Below, piece by piece: positions 46,647 through 55,288 of a stretch of 64,000 nt of DNA. This stretch comes from Candidatus Nanopelagicales bacterium (lineage in GTDB: Bacteria > Actinomycetota > Actinomycetes > S36-B12). How positions within the stretch are numbered: the first letter of the stretch is position 1; every line of letters starts with the position of its first letter. The notes under the pieces are model-generated. The model ran no database searches. It saw nothing but the letters and a program-made list of their open reading frames with translations, and had not been told where the DNA came from. Location of the stretch: contig WLWL01000002.1 in NCBI GenBank assembly GCA_012103605.1, forward strand, positions 1 to 64,000, read 5' to 3'. The position numbers were made by a program, and so were the translations under genes.

Positions 46647-49600
46647 GTGGGAGTCGTTTCACCACCGTTCGCCCATTTGCACGTAGCTTCCAGCCACTCA
46701 CTTCGGTATGGCGCCACCTTGCCGGAGTTACTCGTGCAACGCAGTGCCGAACTTGGTCAGTCAATCGTCGCTCTTACCGACCGAGACGGCTTGTACGCGG
46801 CGGTCCGGTGGGTACGTGAGTGTTCCCGGCTGGGCATACAACCGGTACTCGGAGTGGATATCGCGGTCGAGGCAACCCAGGTGGCGCGGGTGCATCCGGA
46901 CGTGCAGGCACGGACACCGGCGCGCGGGGGTCGGTGGATTGATGAGACACGTCCGCGAGTCCTTTTGCTCGCGACGGGTTCGCGAGGGTGGGCATCACTA
47001 TGTCGCCTTGTGAGCGCTGCACACATCGGCGATCACACCGCGCGCGGTGAACCGTGGGTGCCGTGGTCGGCGTTGCGCGAACACAGCGAGGGGATAGTCG
47101 TCATTCTCGGTGCGGACTCCGAGGTTGGTCGGTATCTCGCAGATGAGCGAGCGACTCTCGCTGAGGCGGCGACGCGGCCGTGGCGTGCGGTATTCGATCG
47201 GTATCTCGCTATCGGTGTCACGTCCCATCGGCAGCCGGGTTTTCCGCTGCGTCGTCGACATCGGTACTCAACAGCGACAGCAGCGCGCATGCTGGGATGG
47301 GCGCGCGAGCAACGGTTGCCTGCTGTTGTGACCAACGCGGTGCGATACGCCCATCCCGATCAAGCCGGTATCGCCGAGGTGCTAGACGCCTCTCGATTGC
47401 TTGTGCCGTTGAGTTCGCCACGGCTCGAGCGCCAGCAGGGAGCTCACGCGTACGTGAAATCAGGGCAAGAAATGGCGGAGATCGCAGCGGAGATCGCCCA
47501 CGCGTCAGGGGGACAAGACGAGCGCGGCGGGCAACGCCTATTAGAAGACACGTGGCATCTCGCGCAGTACTGCGCACTCGACTCCGGGCGAGATCTGGGC
47601 CTGGGGGAGGTTTTCGTTCCCGAACTCGACGTGCTTCTGGGAAGGGAGATTCCCGACCCGGTTGCAGAGGCTGCGACTTTATTGCGCCACCGATGTGCCG
47701 CAGCGATACCCGACCGCTACTCGAAAGACGAAAGAAGCCAAGCCGAGCATCGACTCGACGCCGAACTGAGAACCATCACGAGTCTCGGTTTCTCCGGGTA
47801 TTTCCTCACCGTCGCCGAGGTGGTCGACATGGTTCGAGATAGAGGAATACGGGTGGCTGCGCGTGGCTCCGGCGCTGGAAGTCTCGTTACCCATCTCTTG
47901 GGGATCAGTGGCGTTGATCCCATTCGGCACGGATTGTTGATGGAGCGGTTCTTGTCACCGCTTCGGCGAGTGCTCCCGGATATCGATATCGACGTCGAAT
48001 CAGCCCGACGATTGGAGGTCTACGACCTCATTCGCGATCGATTCGGTGACGGGCGGGTCGCAAGCGTCTCGATGATGGAGACCTATCGCGTGCGGCATGC
48101 CGTTCGAGATGTTGGTGCCGCACTCGGTATGGACGTGGGGGAAGTCGATGCATTCGCAAAGGCGTTTCCGCATGTTCGTGCTCGACAAGCCCGCAGTGCG
48201 CTGAGCGATCTTCCTGAGTTGCGAAACTCTCATATAGGACAACTCGCGAATGATGGACAGCTCGATCATTTCCTCGACCTCGTCGAAGGCCTCGATGGGT
48301 TACCCCGAGATATCGCCATGCACCCGTGTGGTGTGGTCCTCTCCGATGCCACGCTGCTCGATCGAACCCCCGTGGAGAGCAGTGCCGCGGGCTATCACAT
48401 GAGTCATTTCGATAAACACGATGTCGAGCACATGGGTCTACTCAAACTCGATGTTCTTGGGGTTCGAATGCAGTCGGCGATCGCGCACGCAATCACCGAG
48501 GCCGAGAACAACACGGGGGAGAGCATCGAACTCGATGATCGTCAGCTCGATGATCCGAAAACATTTGAGCTCATCCGATCGACCAAGACCTTGGGGTGCT
48601 TCCAAATTGAGTCACCGGGTCAACGTGAACTTCTTGGCAAGTTCGCACCCGATCGTTTCTCTGATCTGATCATCGACATATCACTGTTTCGCCCAGGACC
48701 GGTCAAATCAGACATGGTGACGCCATTCCTTATGGCTCGGCAGGGGTGGTGTGCTCCGGAGTACCCGCACTCCGATCTTGAATCGATATTGCATGAGACC
48801 TATGGAGTGGTGGTATTCCACGAACAAGTGCTGCGCATCATCGCAACGATGACGGGATGTTCTCTCGCTGAAGCCGATGAATGCCGACGCAGTATGGGGT
48901 CACCGGACGGGCAAGACGATGTCCGGGCGTGGTTCTACCCGACCGCCATCAACCACGGTTACGACGTCCCGACTGTCGAGCGAGTGTGGGAGATTCTTCG
49001 GGCATTCGCGTCCTTCGGCTTCTGCAAGGCGCACGCAGCAGCCTTCGCGCTCCCCACGTATCAATCTGCATGGCTCAAGGCGCATTATCCAGCAGCCTTC
49101 TATTGCGGAATATTGACGCACGATCCGGGTATGTATCCCAAAAGGCTCTTACTCGACGACGCACGAGTGCATGGAATCCGAGTGCTAGGTATCGACGTCA
49201 ATATTTCGGGTGACGCCTATCGAGTGGAGGGAGCGGACGCACAAGCTATTCGGGTTCCCCTGACCGAAGTAGCGGGTATTAGTGAGCATGAAGTCCAAAG
49301 GCTGATCGATCGGCGCCCTTTCTCCTCGCTCTCCGACGCGATAGGGCGAGCAGAGTTGTCACGACCCGTGGCGGAAAACCTGGTGGTGACAGGGGCATTC
49401 GACGCATTGCATCCCGCCCCCGTTACTCGACGGGATCTGTTGCTGCAGGTTGCCGATATCGACAGGCACACACGGTCGACGGGTATCGATACGCAGTTGT
49501 CATTCGATCTCCTCGGATCAACAGCTGAATTCGTTCCGATTACGGGGCTACCGGAAATGAAAGCAAGTGACCGAGTTCGATCGGAGATGTCGGTCCTGGG

Positions 49601-50174
49601 TTTGGACGTCAGCGCCCATGTGGTGGATTTCTACAAGGATCTATTGAGCGAGATGCGCGCCACTGCTGCCTGCGATCTACTGAAGCAAAGATCCGGTAGC
49701 GACGTATGGGTCGCCGGTGTCAAAGTCGCAATTCAAAGTCCCCCCGTGCGTAGTGGGCGGCGAGTGATCTTCGTAACCCTTGATGACTCCACGGGCCCCA
49801 TCGATGCGGCCTTCTTCGATGATGTTCAAGAGAACTACGCATCGACGTTGTTCAATTCCTGGTTGCTCATCATTCGTGGGCGCCTTCGGCGATCCGGGCC
49901 GCGAGGAGTGTCGATGCGCGCCACTGGTTGCTGGGATCTGGGGGATGTGCGGCGACTGTGGAAAGACGAAGGAATGGATGCTGTTCGCTCGTTACTGACC
50001 TATGACCCTGCTTCAGAGCAGGCCCCAGATGTTCACGCAGGACCACGGAAGGTGCTGGTGCATGCAAGTGGTTTCCAGCAATCGCCTTACGCCGACATCA
50101 CTCCCGCCGGAGCTTCCGTGAATCGTCCGCCGGGGAAGTTTTGGCATTCCAGTCCTGGTGTCTCCGGCTGGTAG
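46647..50174 (+). CDS. dnaE2: Error-prone DNA polymerase III alpha subunit, DnaE2 type
   Basis: A 1175-residue C-family polymerase. Domains: PHP (about 1-290), polymerase palm with the catalytic acidic motif LPDIDIDVE (about 445) and neighbouring RGSGAGSLVTHLLGI, fingers SLFRPGPVKSDMV and HETYGVVVFHEQV, HhH (about 860-920) and an OB fold (about 1030-1110). The PHP opening reads HLHVASSHSL where active ones have HLHVH, so a metal ligand is missing. It performs translesion synthesis in the SOS response with DinB/ImuB partners. GTG start 2 nt after the HEPN gene. It resembles Streptomyces DnaE2 more than replicative DnaE. Confidence 0.88.
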   Translation: MGVVSPPFAHLHVASSHSLRYGATLPELLVQRSAELGQSIVALTDRDGLYAAVRWVRECSRLGIQPVLGVDIAVEATQVARVHPDVQARTPARGGRWIDETRPRVLLLATGSRGWASLCRLVSAAHIGDHTARGEPWVPWSALREHSEGIVVILGADSEVGRYLADERATLAEAATRPWRAVFDRYLAIGVTSHRQPGFPLRRRHRYSTATAARMLGWAREQRLPAVVTNAVRYAHPDQAGIAEVLDASRLLVPLSSPRLERQQGAHAYVKSGQEMAEIAAEIAHASGGQDERGGQRLLEDTWHLAQYCALDSGRDLGLGEVFVPELDVLLGREIPDPVAEAATLLRHRCAAAIPDRYSKDERSQAEHRLDAELRTITSLGFSGYFLTVAEVVDMVRDRGIRVAARGSGAGSLVTHLLGISGVDPIRHGLLMERFLSPLRRVLPDIDIDVESARRLEVYDLIRDRFGDGRVASVSMMETYRVRHAVRDVGAALGMDVGEVDAFAKAFPHVRARQARSALSDLPELRNSHIGQLANDGQLDHFLDLVEGLDGLPRDIAMHPCGVVLSDATLLDRTPVESSAAGYHMSHFDKHDVEHMGLLKLDVLGVRMQSAIAHAITEAENNTGESIELDDRQLDDPKTFELIRSTKTLGCFQIESPGQRELLGKFAPDRFSDLIIDISLFRPGPVKSDMVTPFLMARQGWCAPEYPHSDLESILHETYGVVVFHEQVLRIIATMTGCSLAEADECRRSMGSPDGQDDVRAWFYPTAINHGYDVPTVERVWEILRAFASFGFCKAHAAAFALPTYQSAWLKAHYPAAFYCGILTHDPGMYPKRLLLDDARVHGIRVLGIDVNISGDAYRVEGADAQAIRVPLTEVAGISEHEVQRLIDRRPFSSLSDAIGRAELSRPVAENLVVTGAFDALHPAPVTRRDLLLQVADIDRHTRSTGIDTQLSFDLLGSTAEFVPITGLPEMKASDRVRSEMSVLGLDVSAHVVDFYKDLLSEMRATAACDLLKQRSGSDVWVAGVKVAIQSPPVRSGRRVIFVTLDDSTGPIDAAFFDDVQENYASTLFNSWLLIIRGRLRRSGPRGVSMRATGCWDLGDVRRLWKDEGMDAVRSLLTYDPASEQAPDVHAGPRKVLVHASGFQQSPYADITPAGASVNRPPGKFWHSSPGVSGW

Positions 50175-50200
50175 AAGCGACAGGAAGGGATGATGCGGGT

Positions 50201-51418
50201 ATGAGCCGTAGCCAGGTTCGCCGGCCTCAAGGGTTGGGCAACTTCGGTGATGACGACACCGGAACGACGATCCTGCACGTGGATATGGATGCTTTCTACG
50301 CGTCCGTCGAATTACTTAATCATCCGGAACTTGCGGGTACGCCCGTCGTCGTGGGGGCCAGCACCGGAAATCGAGGAGTCGTTCTTTCCGCCACCTATGA
50401 GGCCCGAGCACTGGGAATTCACTCCGCGATGCCTATTTCTCGAGCACGACGTCTGGCACCGCAGGCAACATTTATCCCTCCGCACCACGATCAATACGCG
50501 CAGGCGTCGCGAGAAGTGATGGACATCTTCGGATCCATCACCCCGATCGTTGAGCCACTGTCTCTTGACGAAGCCTTTCTCGATGTCGCCGGGGCAATTC
50601 GTCGCCTGGGGCGACCCGTTGCCATCGCCACGCTCATTCGGAATCGAGTCCGTGACGAGGTCGGCATCACGTGCTCGGTCGGGGTGGCGTCAAGCAAGTT
50701 CGTCGCCAAGCTCGCCTCCACGCACAGCAAGCCGGACGGACTGCTCCTCATTCCGCATGCCAAGGTCATCGAATTCCTTCACCCACTCCCCGTCGGTGCC
50801 TTATGGGGCGTGGGAGAGCGAACCGAAGAGCAATTGGTGCGCCTCGGACTGGAAACCGTGGGCGACATCGCCGAGACACCCGTGGCCACCTTGGAGCGAG
50901 CCCTCGGCGCGGCACAGGGTCGTCATCTTCACGATCTCTCCTGGGGCACAGATCCTCGGGCCGTCATTCCCAATGAGCCGGAGAAAAGCATCGGGAACGA
51001 GGAGACATTCGATTCGGACACCGATGATCACGAGTGGGTTCGCTCGCGGATCGCCGGACTCTCCGACCAGGTAGCGCGTCGCCTGCGGGCTTCCCAATCG
51101 GTTGCTCGGACCGTAGGTCTGAAAGTGCGTTTCGCAGATTTCACCACCATCACCCGGTCTCGGACCCTCGATGTGTCCACTGATGTTGGTGCCGATATCT
51201 ATGCCACAGCCTGGTCACTGTTCGGCGCACTGGGTCTTCAGCGAGCGAGAATCCGACTGGTTGGGGTGCGAGTGGAGGGCCTGACGCCCACCGATGAGAC
51301 CCCCACTCAACTTGCCCTGGACACCCCCGACCGTGGTCATCGCGACGCCGAGGTAGCCATGGATCGACTGCGGCAGCGCTACGGCCCCGGAGCGGTTCGT
51401 CCAGGTCGGGTCCACTGA
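50201..51418 (+). CDS. dinB: DNA polymerase IV (DinB, Y family)
   Basis: A 405-residue Y-family polymerase. Catalytic residues are in ILHVDMDAFYASVELL and EPLSLDEAFLDVAG; the fingers follow (VVLSATYEARALGIHSAMP), with HhH WGVGERTEEQLVRLG and the little-finger domain (KSIGNEETF, GLKVRFADFTTITRSRTL). A beta-clamp motif QLALD lies near the C-terminus. The track start at 50141 is inside dnaE2; ATG 50201 is preferred, preceded by AGGAAGGG. Intact catalytic DE residues make this an active DinB rather than the inactive ImuB. In one operon with dnaE2. Confidence 0.93.
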   Translation: MSRSQVRRPQGLGNFGDDDTGTTILHVDMDAFYASVELLNHPELAGTPVVVGASTGNRGVVLSATYEARALGIHSAMPISRARRLAPQATFIPPHHDQYAQASREVMDIFGSITPIVEPLSLDEAFLDVAGAIRRLGRPVAIATLIRNRVRDEVGITCSVGVASSKFVAKLASTHSKPDGLLLIPHAKVIEFLHPLPVGALWGVGERTEEQLVRLGLETVGDIAETPVATLERALGAAQGRHLHDLSWGTDPRAVIPNEPEKSIGNEETFDSDTDDHEWVRSRIAGLSDQVARRLRASQSVARTVGLKVRFADFTTITRSRTLDVSTDVGADIYATAWSLFGALGLQRARIRLVGVRVEGLTPTDETPTQLALDTPDRGHRDAEVAMDRLRQRYGPGAVRPGRVH

Positions 51419-51558
51419 TGGCCGTCTCTACCGGGGTGCGGGTTTCCCTCGAAGTCGATTGCCACTTATCCTGAGAGTGACGGCCAAGAAGCGTGGTCGG
51501 GGACCGTGGGGCACAATGACCCAAGACATGACCACGAGACGTCGAAAGGGGGCCCGCC

Positions 51559-51975
51559 ATGCCGCTGTCAGAGCATGAGCAACGTCTGCTTGAGCAGATG
51601 GAAAAAGCCCTCTACGCCGAAGACCCGAAGTTCGCGACGAGTCTGCAGTCTCGTGGCGGGGCCGCCAGTCGGTCCCGAGCAGCGCTGGGCGTTCTCGCGA
51701 TTCTCGGTGGTCTCGGCATTGTGCTCGCCGGGATGGCCATTCCCCTCGCGATCCTCGGCGTGGTGGGCTTCGCGGTCATGCTGGCCGGGGCCGTACTCAT
51801 TTACTTCGCCTTCACCCGGCGGTCATCGACCGCCGCCGAGGACGGCGACGCAGGCACCGACGACGCCTCCGCTGCGGCCCCGCCCGCCGCTGACGGCAAG
51901 CAAGGTGGACGCTCAACCGGTTTCATGGATCGGATGGAAGAGCGCTGGCGCAAGCGCGCCGACGGCGATCGCTGA
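51559..51975 (+). CDS. DUF3040 membrane protein
   Basis: A 138-residue protein. MPLSEHEQRLLEQMEKALYAEDPKFATSL is the hallmark DUF3040 opening, followed by two adjacent membrane helices (GVLAILGGLGIVLAGMAIP, GVVGFAVMLAGAVLIYFAF) and a Pro/Ala/Asp-rich cytoplasmic tail. Function unknown; members lie near division or SOS genes in many actinomycetes. A CACAAT hexamer about 40 bp upstream and GAAAGGGGG before ATG suggest a leadered transcript separate from dinB. Confidence 0.88.
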   Translation: MPLSEHEQRLLEQMEKALYAEDPKFATSLQSRGGAASRSRAALGVLAILGGLGIVLAGMAIPLAILGVVGFAVMLAGAVLIYFAFTRRSSTAAEDGDAGTDDASAAAPPAADGKQGGRSTGFMDRMEERWRKRADGDR

Positions 51976-51987
51976 CATGATGGGGCG

Positions 51988-52515
51988 ATGAGCAACATCG
52001 TTCCCGCCCAACTCGGCCGCTTCTTCGAAGACTTCGAGGTCGGTACCACGTACCAGCACCCCTTCGGTCGGACCATCTCCGAAGCGGACTCCACGTGGTT
52101 CACCCTGCTGACCTGCAACACGAATCAGAACCACTTCAACGCCGATCTCGCCCAGAGCAACCCCATCACCGAAGGGCGGATCATCGTGAACTCGGGGCTT
52201 ACCGTGGCCCTGGTTCTCGGCTTGTCGGTGATCGACATGAGTCAAAACGCCGTGGCCAACCTGGGTTGGACCGACATCAAGCTCACCCACCCTGTCTATA
52301 TCGGGGACACGATCTACGCCGAGAGCCTGTGCTTGGAGGCACGCGAGTCGTCGTCGCGACCTGAGATGGGCATCATCCGCATGAAGACTCGGGGTTTGAA
52401 TCAGGACGGAGACGAGGTTGTTTCGTGGTTCCGCTCCGTCATGGTTCCCAAGCGGGCCAGTGGCATCGGACAGGATTACTTCCCCGAAGCCACGAACGGC
52501 CCTTTGACGGAGTAA
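51988..52515 (+). CDS. MaoC-family hydratase
   Basis: A 175-residue hotdog-fold protein. GRFFEDFEVGTTYQHPFGRTISEADSTWF is the typical MaoC opening, and the catalytic Asp/His pair is in NQNHFNADLAQ. MKTRGLNQDGDEVVSWFRSVMVPKR follows the mesaconyl-CoA hydratase-like branch. It hydrates an enoyl-CoA, perhaps a branched C4-C5 dicarboxylate, as in ethylmalonyl-CoA or citramalyl routes; the exact substrate is unproved. CATGAT six nucleotides before ATG 51988 suggests leaderless initiation. Confidence 0.85.
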   Translation: MSNIVPAQLGRFFEDFEVGTTYQHPFGRTISEADSTWFTLLTCNTNQNHFNADLAQSNPITEGRIIVNSGLTVALVLGLSVIDMSQNAVANLGWTDIKLTHPVYIGDTIYAESLCLEARESSSRPEMGIIRMKTRGLNQDGDEVVSWFRSVMVPKRASGIGQDYFPEATNGPLTE

Positions 52516-52527
52516 CGAGCCTGGATC

Positions 52528-53157
52528 ATGGTGGCTATGTCCGATCGCGAAGTGGTCGTTGTTTCCCGACCCTACGAGCCCGAGGGCGATTCGCTGTCGC
52601 TTGCTCGTGATTTGGCGGCAAGCACCTTCGGCCTCGTGGTCTACAGCACCCAGACCGCTGTTGCCTTGACTGAGGCAACCATGCGTTCCGTCGTCGGATC
52701 GGTTCTCGACAAAACCGTTCCTGCCATCGCCGACGCCATCATCTCAAGGATTGATCTCACCGACATTGTCGTGCGGCAAGTGGATCTGCAATCGATCATT
52801 CTTCGCGCTCTAGACGAGATCGACATAACCCAAATCGTGATCGACCGAGTGGATGTCGACGAGATCGTCGGAAAGACCGACCTTGACGCCGTGATCGATC
52901 GGATTCCGATGCTGCAGATCGCGGACTACATCATCGAGGAGGTCGACCTTCCACAGATCATCCGCGAGAGCACGGGCGGCGTCGCCCTCGACGCCTTCAC
53001 CACTACCCGTGTTTCGGCTATCCGGGCAGACGAGATCATCTCGACGATGGTGGACACCGTCCTGTTGCGACGGTTGCGTCAACGTGAACGCAAACTCACG
53101 GTCTCCGATCCTGAGCCCGATCCGCAAGAAGAAACAACCGAAGAGCCTGGGCGATGA
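52528..53157 (+). CDS. Decapeptide-repeat protein of unknown function, paired with RDD protein
   Basis: A 209-residue protein. The middle (about 70-150) is a chain of ten-residue units such as IDLTDIVVRQ, VDLQSIILRA, IDITQIVIDR, VDVDEIVGKT, VDLPQIIRES, with hydrophobic and Asp positions kept. Similar Val-Asp-Leu-Asp repeats precede RDD genes in other actinomycetes, but I know no function. The segment FGLVVYSTQTAVALTEATM before the repeats may be peripheral to membranes. It overlaps the RDD gene by 4 nt, so the products probably act together. Start ATG 52528 or 52537. Confidence 0.72.
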   Translation: MVAMSDREVVVVSRPYEPEGDSLSLARDLAASTFGLVVYSTQTAVALTEATMRSVVGSVLDKTVPAIADAIISRIDLTDIVVRQVDLQSIILRALDEIDITQIVIDRVDVDEIVGKTDLDAVIDRIPMLQIADYIIEEVDLPQIIRESTGGVALDAFTTTRVSAIRADEIISTMVDTVLLRRLRQRERKLTVSDPEPDPQEETTEEPGR

Positions 53158-53765
53158 CGTCTTTTCAGCAATACCGCGATCATCACGATGCGCAGGGACC
53201 GGTCGTCCTGGAAACCGTCCCTGCTGCCGGACGTCGCTATCAAGGTGATCGTGCCGGATTCGTCATCAGGGCGATCGCCGCTGTCTTGGACGTCGTTTTT
53301 GTCGGCATCATCGTTGTGCTCTTGTGGATTGGGGTGTGGTTATTCCTTCTGATCTTCAACCCCCTCATCGACCCCGATCTCACAGTAGAAGTCACTCCAC
53401 CGTCGGGCTACTTCCTGCTCGCTGGATACCTCCTCATGTGGTTGTACTGGACATGGATGTGGGCGACGAACGGCCGAAGCTTGGGTCAGTACCTGATGGG
53501 GTTGCGGGTGGTCGGACGTCAAGGCCGTCGTTTCGGGTGGAAGCTGGCGATGCTGCGGTCTGGATTCTGCGCGGTCTTTCCGCCGGGGTTGGTGTGGGCG
53601 ATCATCAGTCCACGCAATAGGTCCGTCCAAGACGTCATGCTCCGCACCAGCGTGATTCACGACTGGTCATCTTCATCATCGGCGTCGACGCCTGAGTCGA
53701 CGCCTGAGTCATCACCCACGCCAACATCCGCTCCGACTACATCACCGTCGGACGCCGGTGAATAG
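53154..53765 (+). CDS. RDD-family membrane protein
   Basis: A 203-residue protein. Three membrane segments can be seen: AIAAVLDVVFVGIIVVLLWIGVWLFLLIF, YFLLAGYLLMWLYWTWMWAT, and the weaker LRSGFCAVFPPGLVWAII. The RDD motif residues are in FVIRAIAAVLD and TNGRSLGQYLMGLRVVG, and SPRNRSVQDVMLRTSVI closes the domain. The tail is a Ser/Thr/Pro-rich stretch with a 12-bp repeat (STPESTPES). Function of RDD proteins is mostly unknown; some are ion antiporters. It overlaps both neighbours. Confidence 0.88.
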   Translation: MTSFQQYRDHHDAQGPVVLETVPAAGRRYQGDRAGFVIRAIAAVLDVVFVGIIVVLLWIGVWLFLLIFNPLIDPDLTVEVTPPSGYFLLAGYLLMWLYWTWMWATNGRSLGQYLMGLRVVGRQGRRFGWKLAMLRSGFCAVFPPGLVWAIISPRNRSVQDVMLRTSVIHDWSSSSSASTPESTPESSPTPTSAPTTSPSDAGE

Positions 53766-54504
53766 AACGCGCCGTCATCGCACGGCGACTGCGGCCGTGG
53801 CGTGTATCGCTGCGTGTGTGTGCGTCTTGTTCGGCGTGCCCGCTCACGCGGACATCGTCCAAAGCCCCGTCGGATCCACGGCGTCGGTGCAGGTGTCGGT
53901 GACACTGGACAACGATTGGCAGTTCGCCAACGCCGAGTGTCTTTTCATTCCGTTGCTGGTGACGTACGGCCGCGCTGATGACACGTCGATCTTGGGAGAG
54001 ACGACAGTGACCAAAGTCGGTAGCGAGAGTGTTCGTAACGAAGGCACCTTTCTGGTGCTGCCGGGAGACGCTGTCTCGGGGCAGCTGTTGGACGAGATAT
54101 TCGTCTGCCCCGCCGACGGCACGGGGGAGTATCGACTCTCGACGGTTATTCGCGCGATCGGGCCGGCAAGCGAGGACAGCGTCGAATTGAAGCCCTTGAC
54201 CTTCTGGGTGCGTCCGGCGTCGTCCCAGATCAGCCGCGTGACAGCCGTTTCCGTCCACGAGGGAACGCGCGTTCGTGGTCGCGCGACGGCGGGCGATTCG
54301 ATCGATAAGACGGCGGCCACCGGGGTGGTGGAAATTCGGTTCGCCAAGAACCGTCGCTGGGGTGCTCCGTACTACGCAACCGTCACCGACGGGCGTTTCG
54401 ACCAGGTGGTCCCACAGTCGATCGCCCGGGGAACGCGCGTGAAGGTGACGCTCACCCGATGCTCGTGGTGCTCACGGGCATCGCGAACGGCCCGGGTGCG
54501 GTAA
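53758..54504 (+). CDS. Exported protein of unknown function
   Basis: A 248-residue protein with a signal peptide (about 1-31, AVACIAACVCVLFGVPAHAD). The mature part has beta-strand-rich sequence (ASVQVSVTLDNDWQFANAECLFIPLLVTYG, EYRLSTVIRAIG) and a tail VVEIRFAKNRRWGAPYYATVTDGRFDQ, with Cys pairs (AECLF, FVCPA, CSWCS). No family recognised; the fold may be immunoglobulin-like. The start GTG 53758 overlaps the RDD gene by 8 nt. A 14-bp tandem repeat runs over its stop codon. Confidence 0.65.
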   Translation: MNRTRRHRTATAAVACIAACVCVLFGVPAHADIVQSPVGSTASVQVSVTLDNDWQFANAECLFIPLLVTYGRADDTSILGETTVTKVGSESVRNEGTFLVLPGDAVSGQLLDEIFVCPADGTGEYRLSTVIRAIGPASEDSVELKPLTFWVRPASSQISRVTAVSVHEGTRVRGRATAGDSIDKTAATGVVEIRFAKNRRWGAPYYATVTDGRFDQVVPQSIARGTRVKVTLTRCSWCSRASRTARVR

Positions 54505-54565
54505 GGCGAGCGCGACGGGACGAGCGCGATAGGACGAGCGCGGTAGGACGGATGCGGTAGCGGCA
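54496..54565. repeat. 14-bp degenerate tandem repeat (5 units) across the stop codon
   Basis: Units at 54496, 54510, 54524, 54538 and 54552 share the pattern gcgcgataggacga. The first unit contains the stop codon of the exported-protein gene; the last approaches the promoter of the next gene. Confidence 0.8.
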
Positions 54566-54577
54566 TGTGACGGCACG

Positions 54578-54583
54578 TACAGT
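54578..54583 (+). promoter_or_regulatory. Candidate -10 element of the second exported-protein gene
   Basis: TACAGT ends six nucleotides before GTG 54590, suggesting a leaderless mRNA and supporting GTG 54590 rather than GTG 54587. Confidence 0.5.
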
Positions 54584-54589
54584 GCTGTG

Positions 54590-55240
54590 GTGTTCTCTCC
54601 GGGCTCGCAGGCGCCGCTGATGATGGCGCGTCGCTGCGTGCGGATGTTGTCCGCGGCGTGTGTGCTGCTACTGGTTGCCGTGGGCGCCTCACCCGCCTTC
54701 GCCGCGGATGTCGTCGCTGGTGCACGGACGTATCAACGAGCCGCCACCGTTCTGGGAAGCGATGTCGCGGTATGGCGTCCGACCTACACCGCAGGCTTGC
54801 CACGGCGCGGACCGATCGACGTGATCGCGTATGGCAAGTCGTCCAATCGAGCGACCTTCGCTGGCGCTACCTACGGCAAGAGGATGCCGAGCTTCACGAT
54901 CGCCCAGAAGGGCGCCGCCGATCGCTGGGCGGCGCGACCTGTCGACCGTGCGGAGCAGGGTCTGGTGGAGACGGTCGCGGTGCGGATAGGGGCCCCGGGG
55001 AGCAAGCGGGTTGTTCGGGCACGGGTCTTCGCGGACTGTCGGGGTCAAGACCCGTCCAACAGCGATCAACGCCGTTGTGATCGCCGAGACGTGGTGCGCT
55101 TCGGGGGGAGCGTGGAATTGCTTGCTCGCACGATGAGTTCTGGTGAACCGCTCGCTTCCAGTATCCGCATCGATAGTCAAGGGTTGACGTACGCCCAATT
55201 GGTCCGGGTCGCGTCCGGATTAGTGCCCGTCACCAAGTGA
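54590..55240 (+). CDS. Exported protein of unknown function
   Basis: A 216-residue protein with a signal peptide (MARRCVRMLSAACVLLLVAVGASPAFAAD). The mature part includes ATYGKRMPSFTIAQKGAADRWAARP and RARVFADCRGQDPSNSDQRRCDRRDVVRFGGSVELLARTM with a Cys pair that could form a disulfide. I recognise no family. It follows the other exported protein and may share its role, but the repeat and the -10 element point to a separate transcript. Confidence 0.65.
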   Translation: MFSPGSQAPLMMARRCVRMLSAACVLLLVAVGASPAFAADVVAGARTYQRAATVLGSDVAVWRPTYTAGLPRRGPIDVIAYGKSSNRATFAGATYGKRMPSFTIAQKGAADRWAARPVDRAEQGLVETVAVRIGAPGSKRVVRARVFADCRGQDPSNSDQRRCDRRDVVRFGGSVELLARTMSSGEPLASSIRIDSQGLTYAQLVRVASGLVPVTK

Positions 55241-55288
55241 AATGTCAGTCAGTCTCGCTAACCTGACCACACCGATGCGGAAGGGGCG

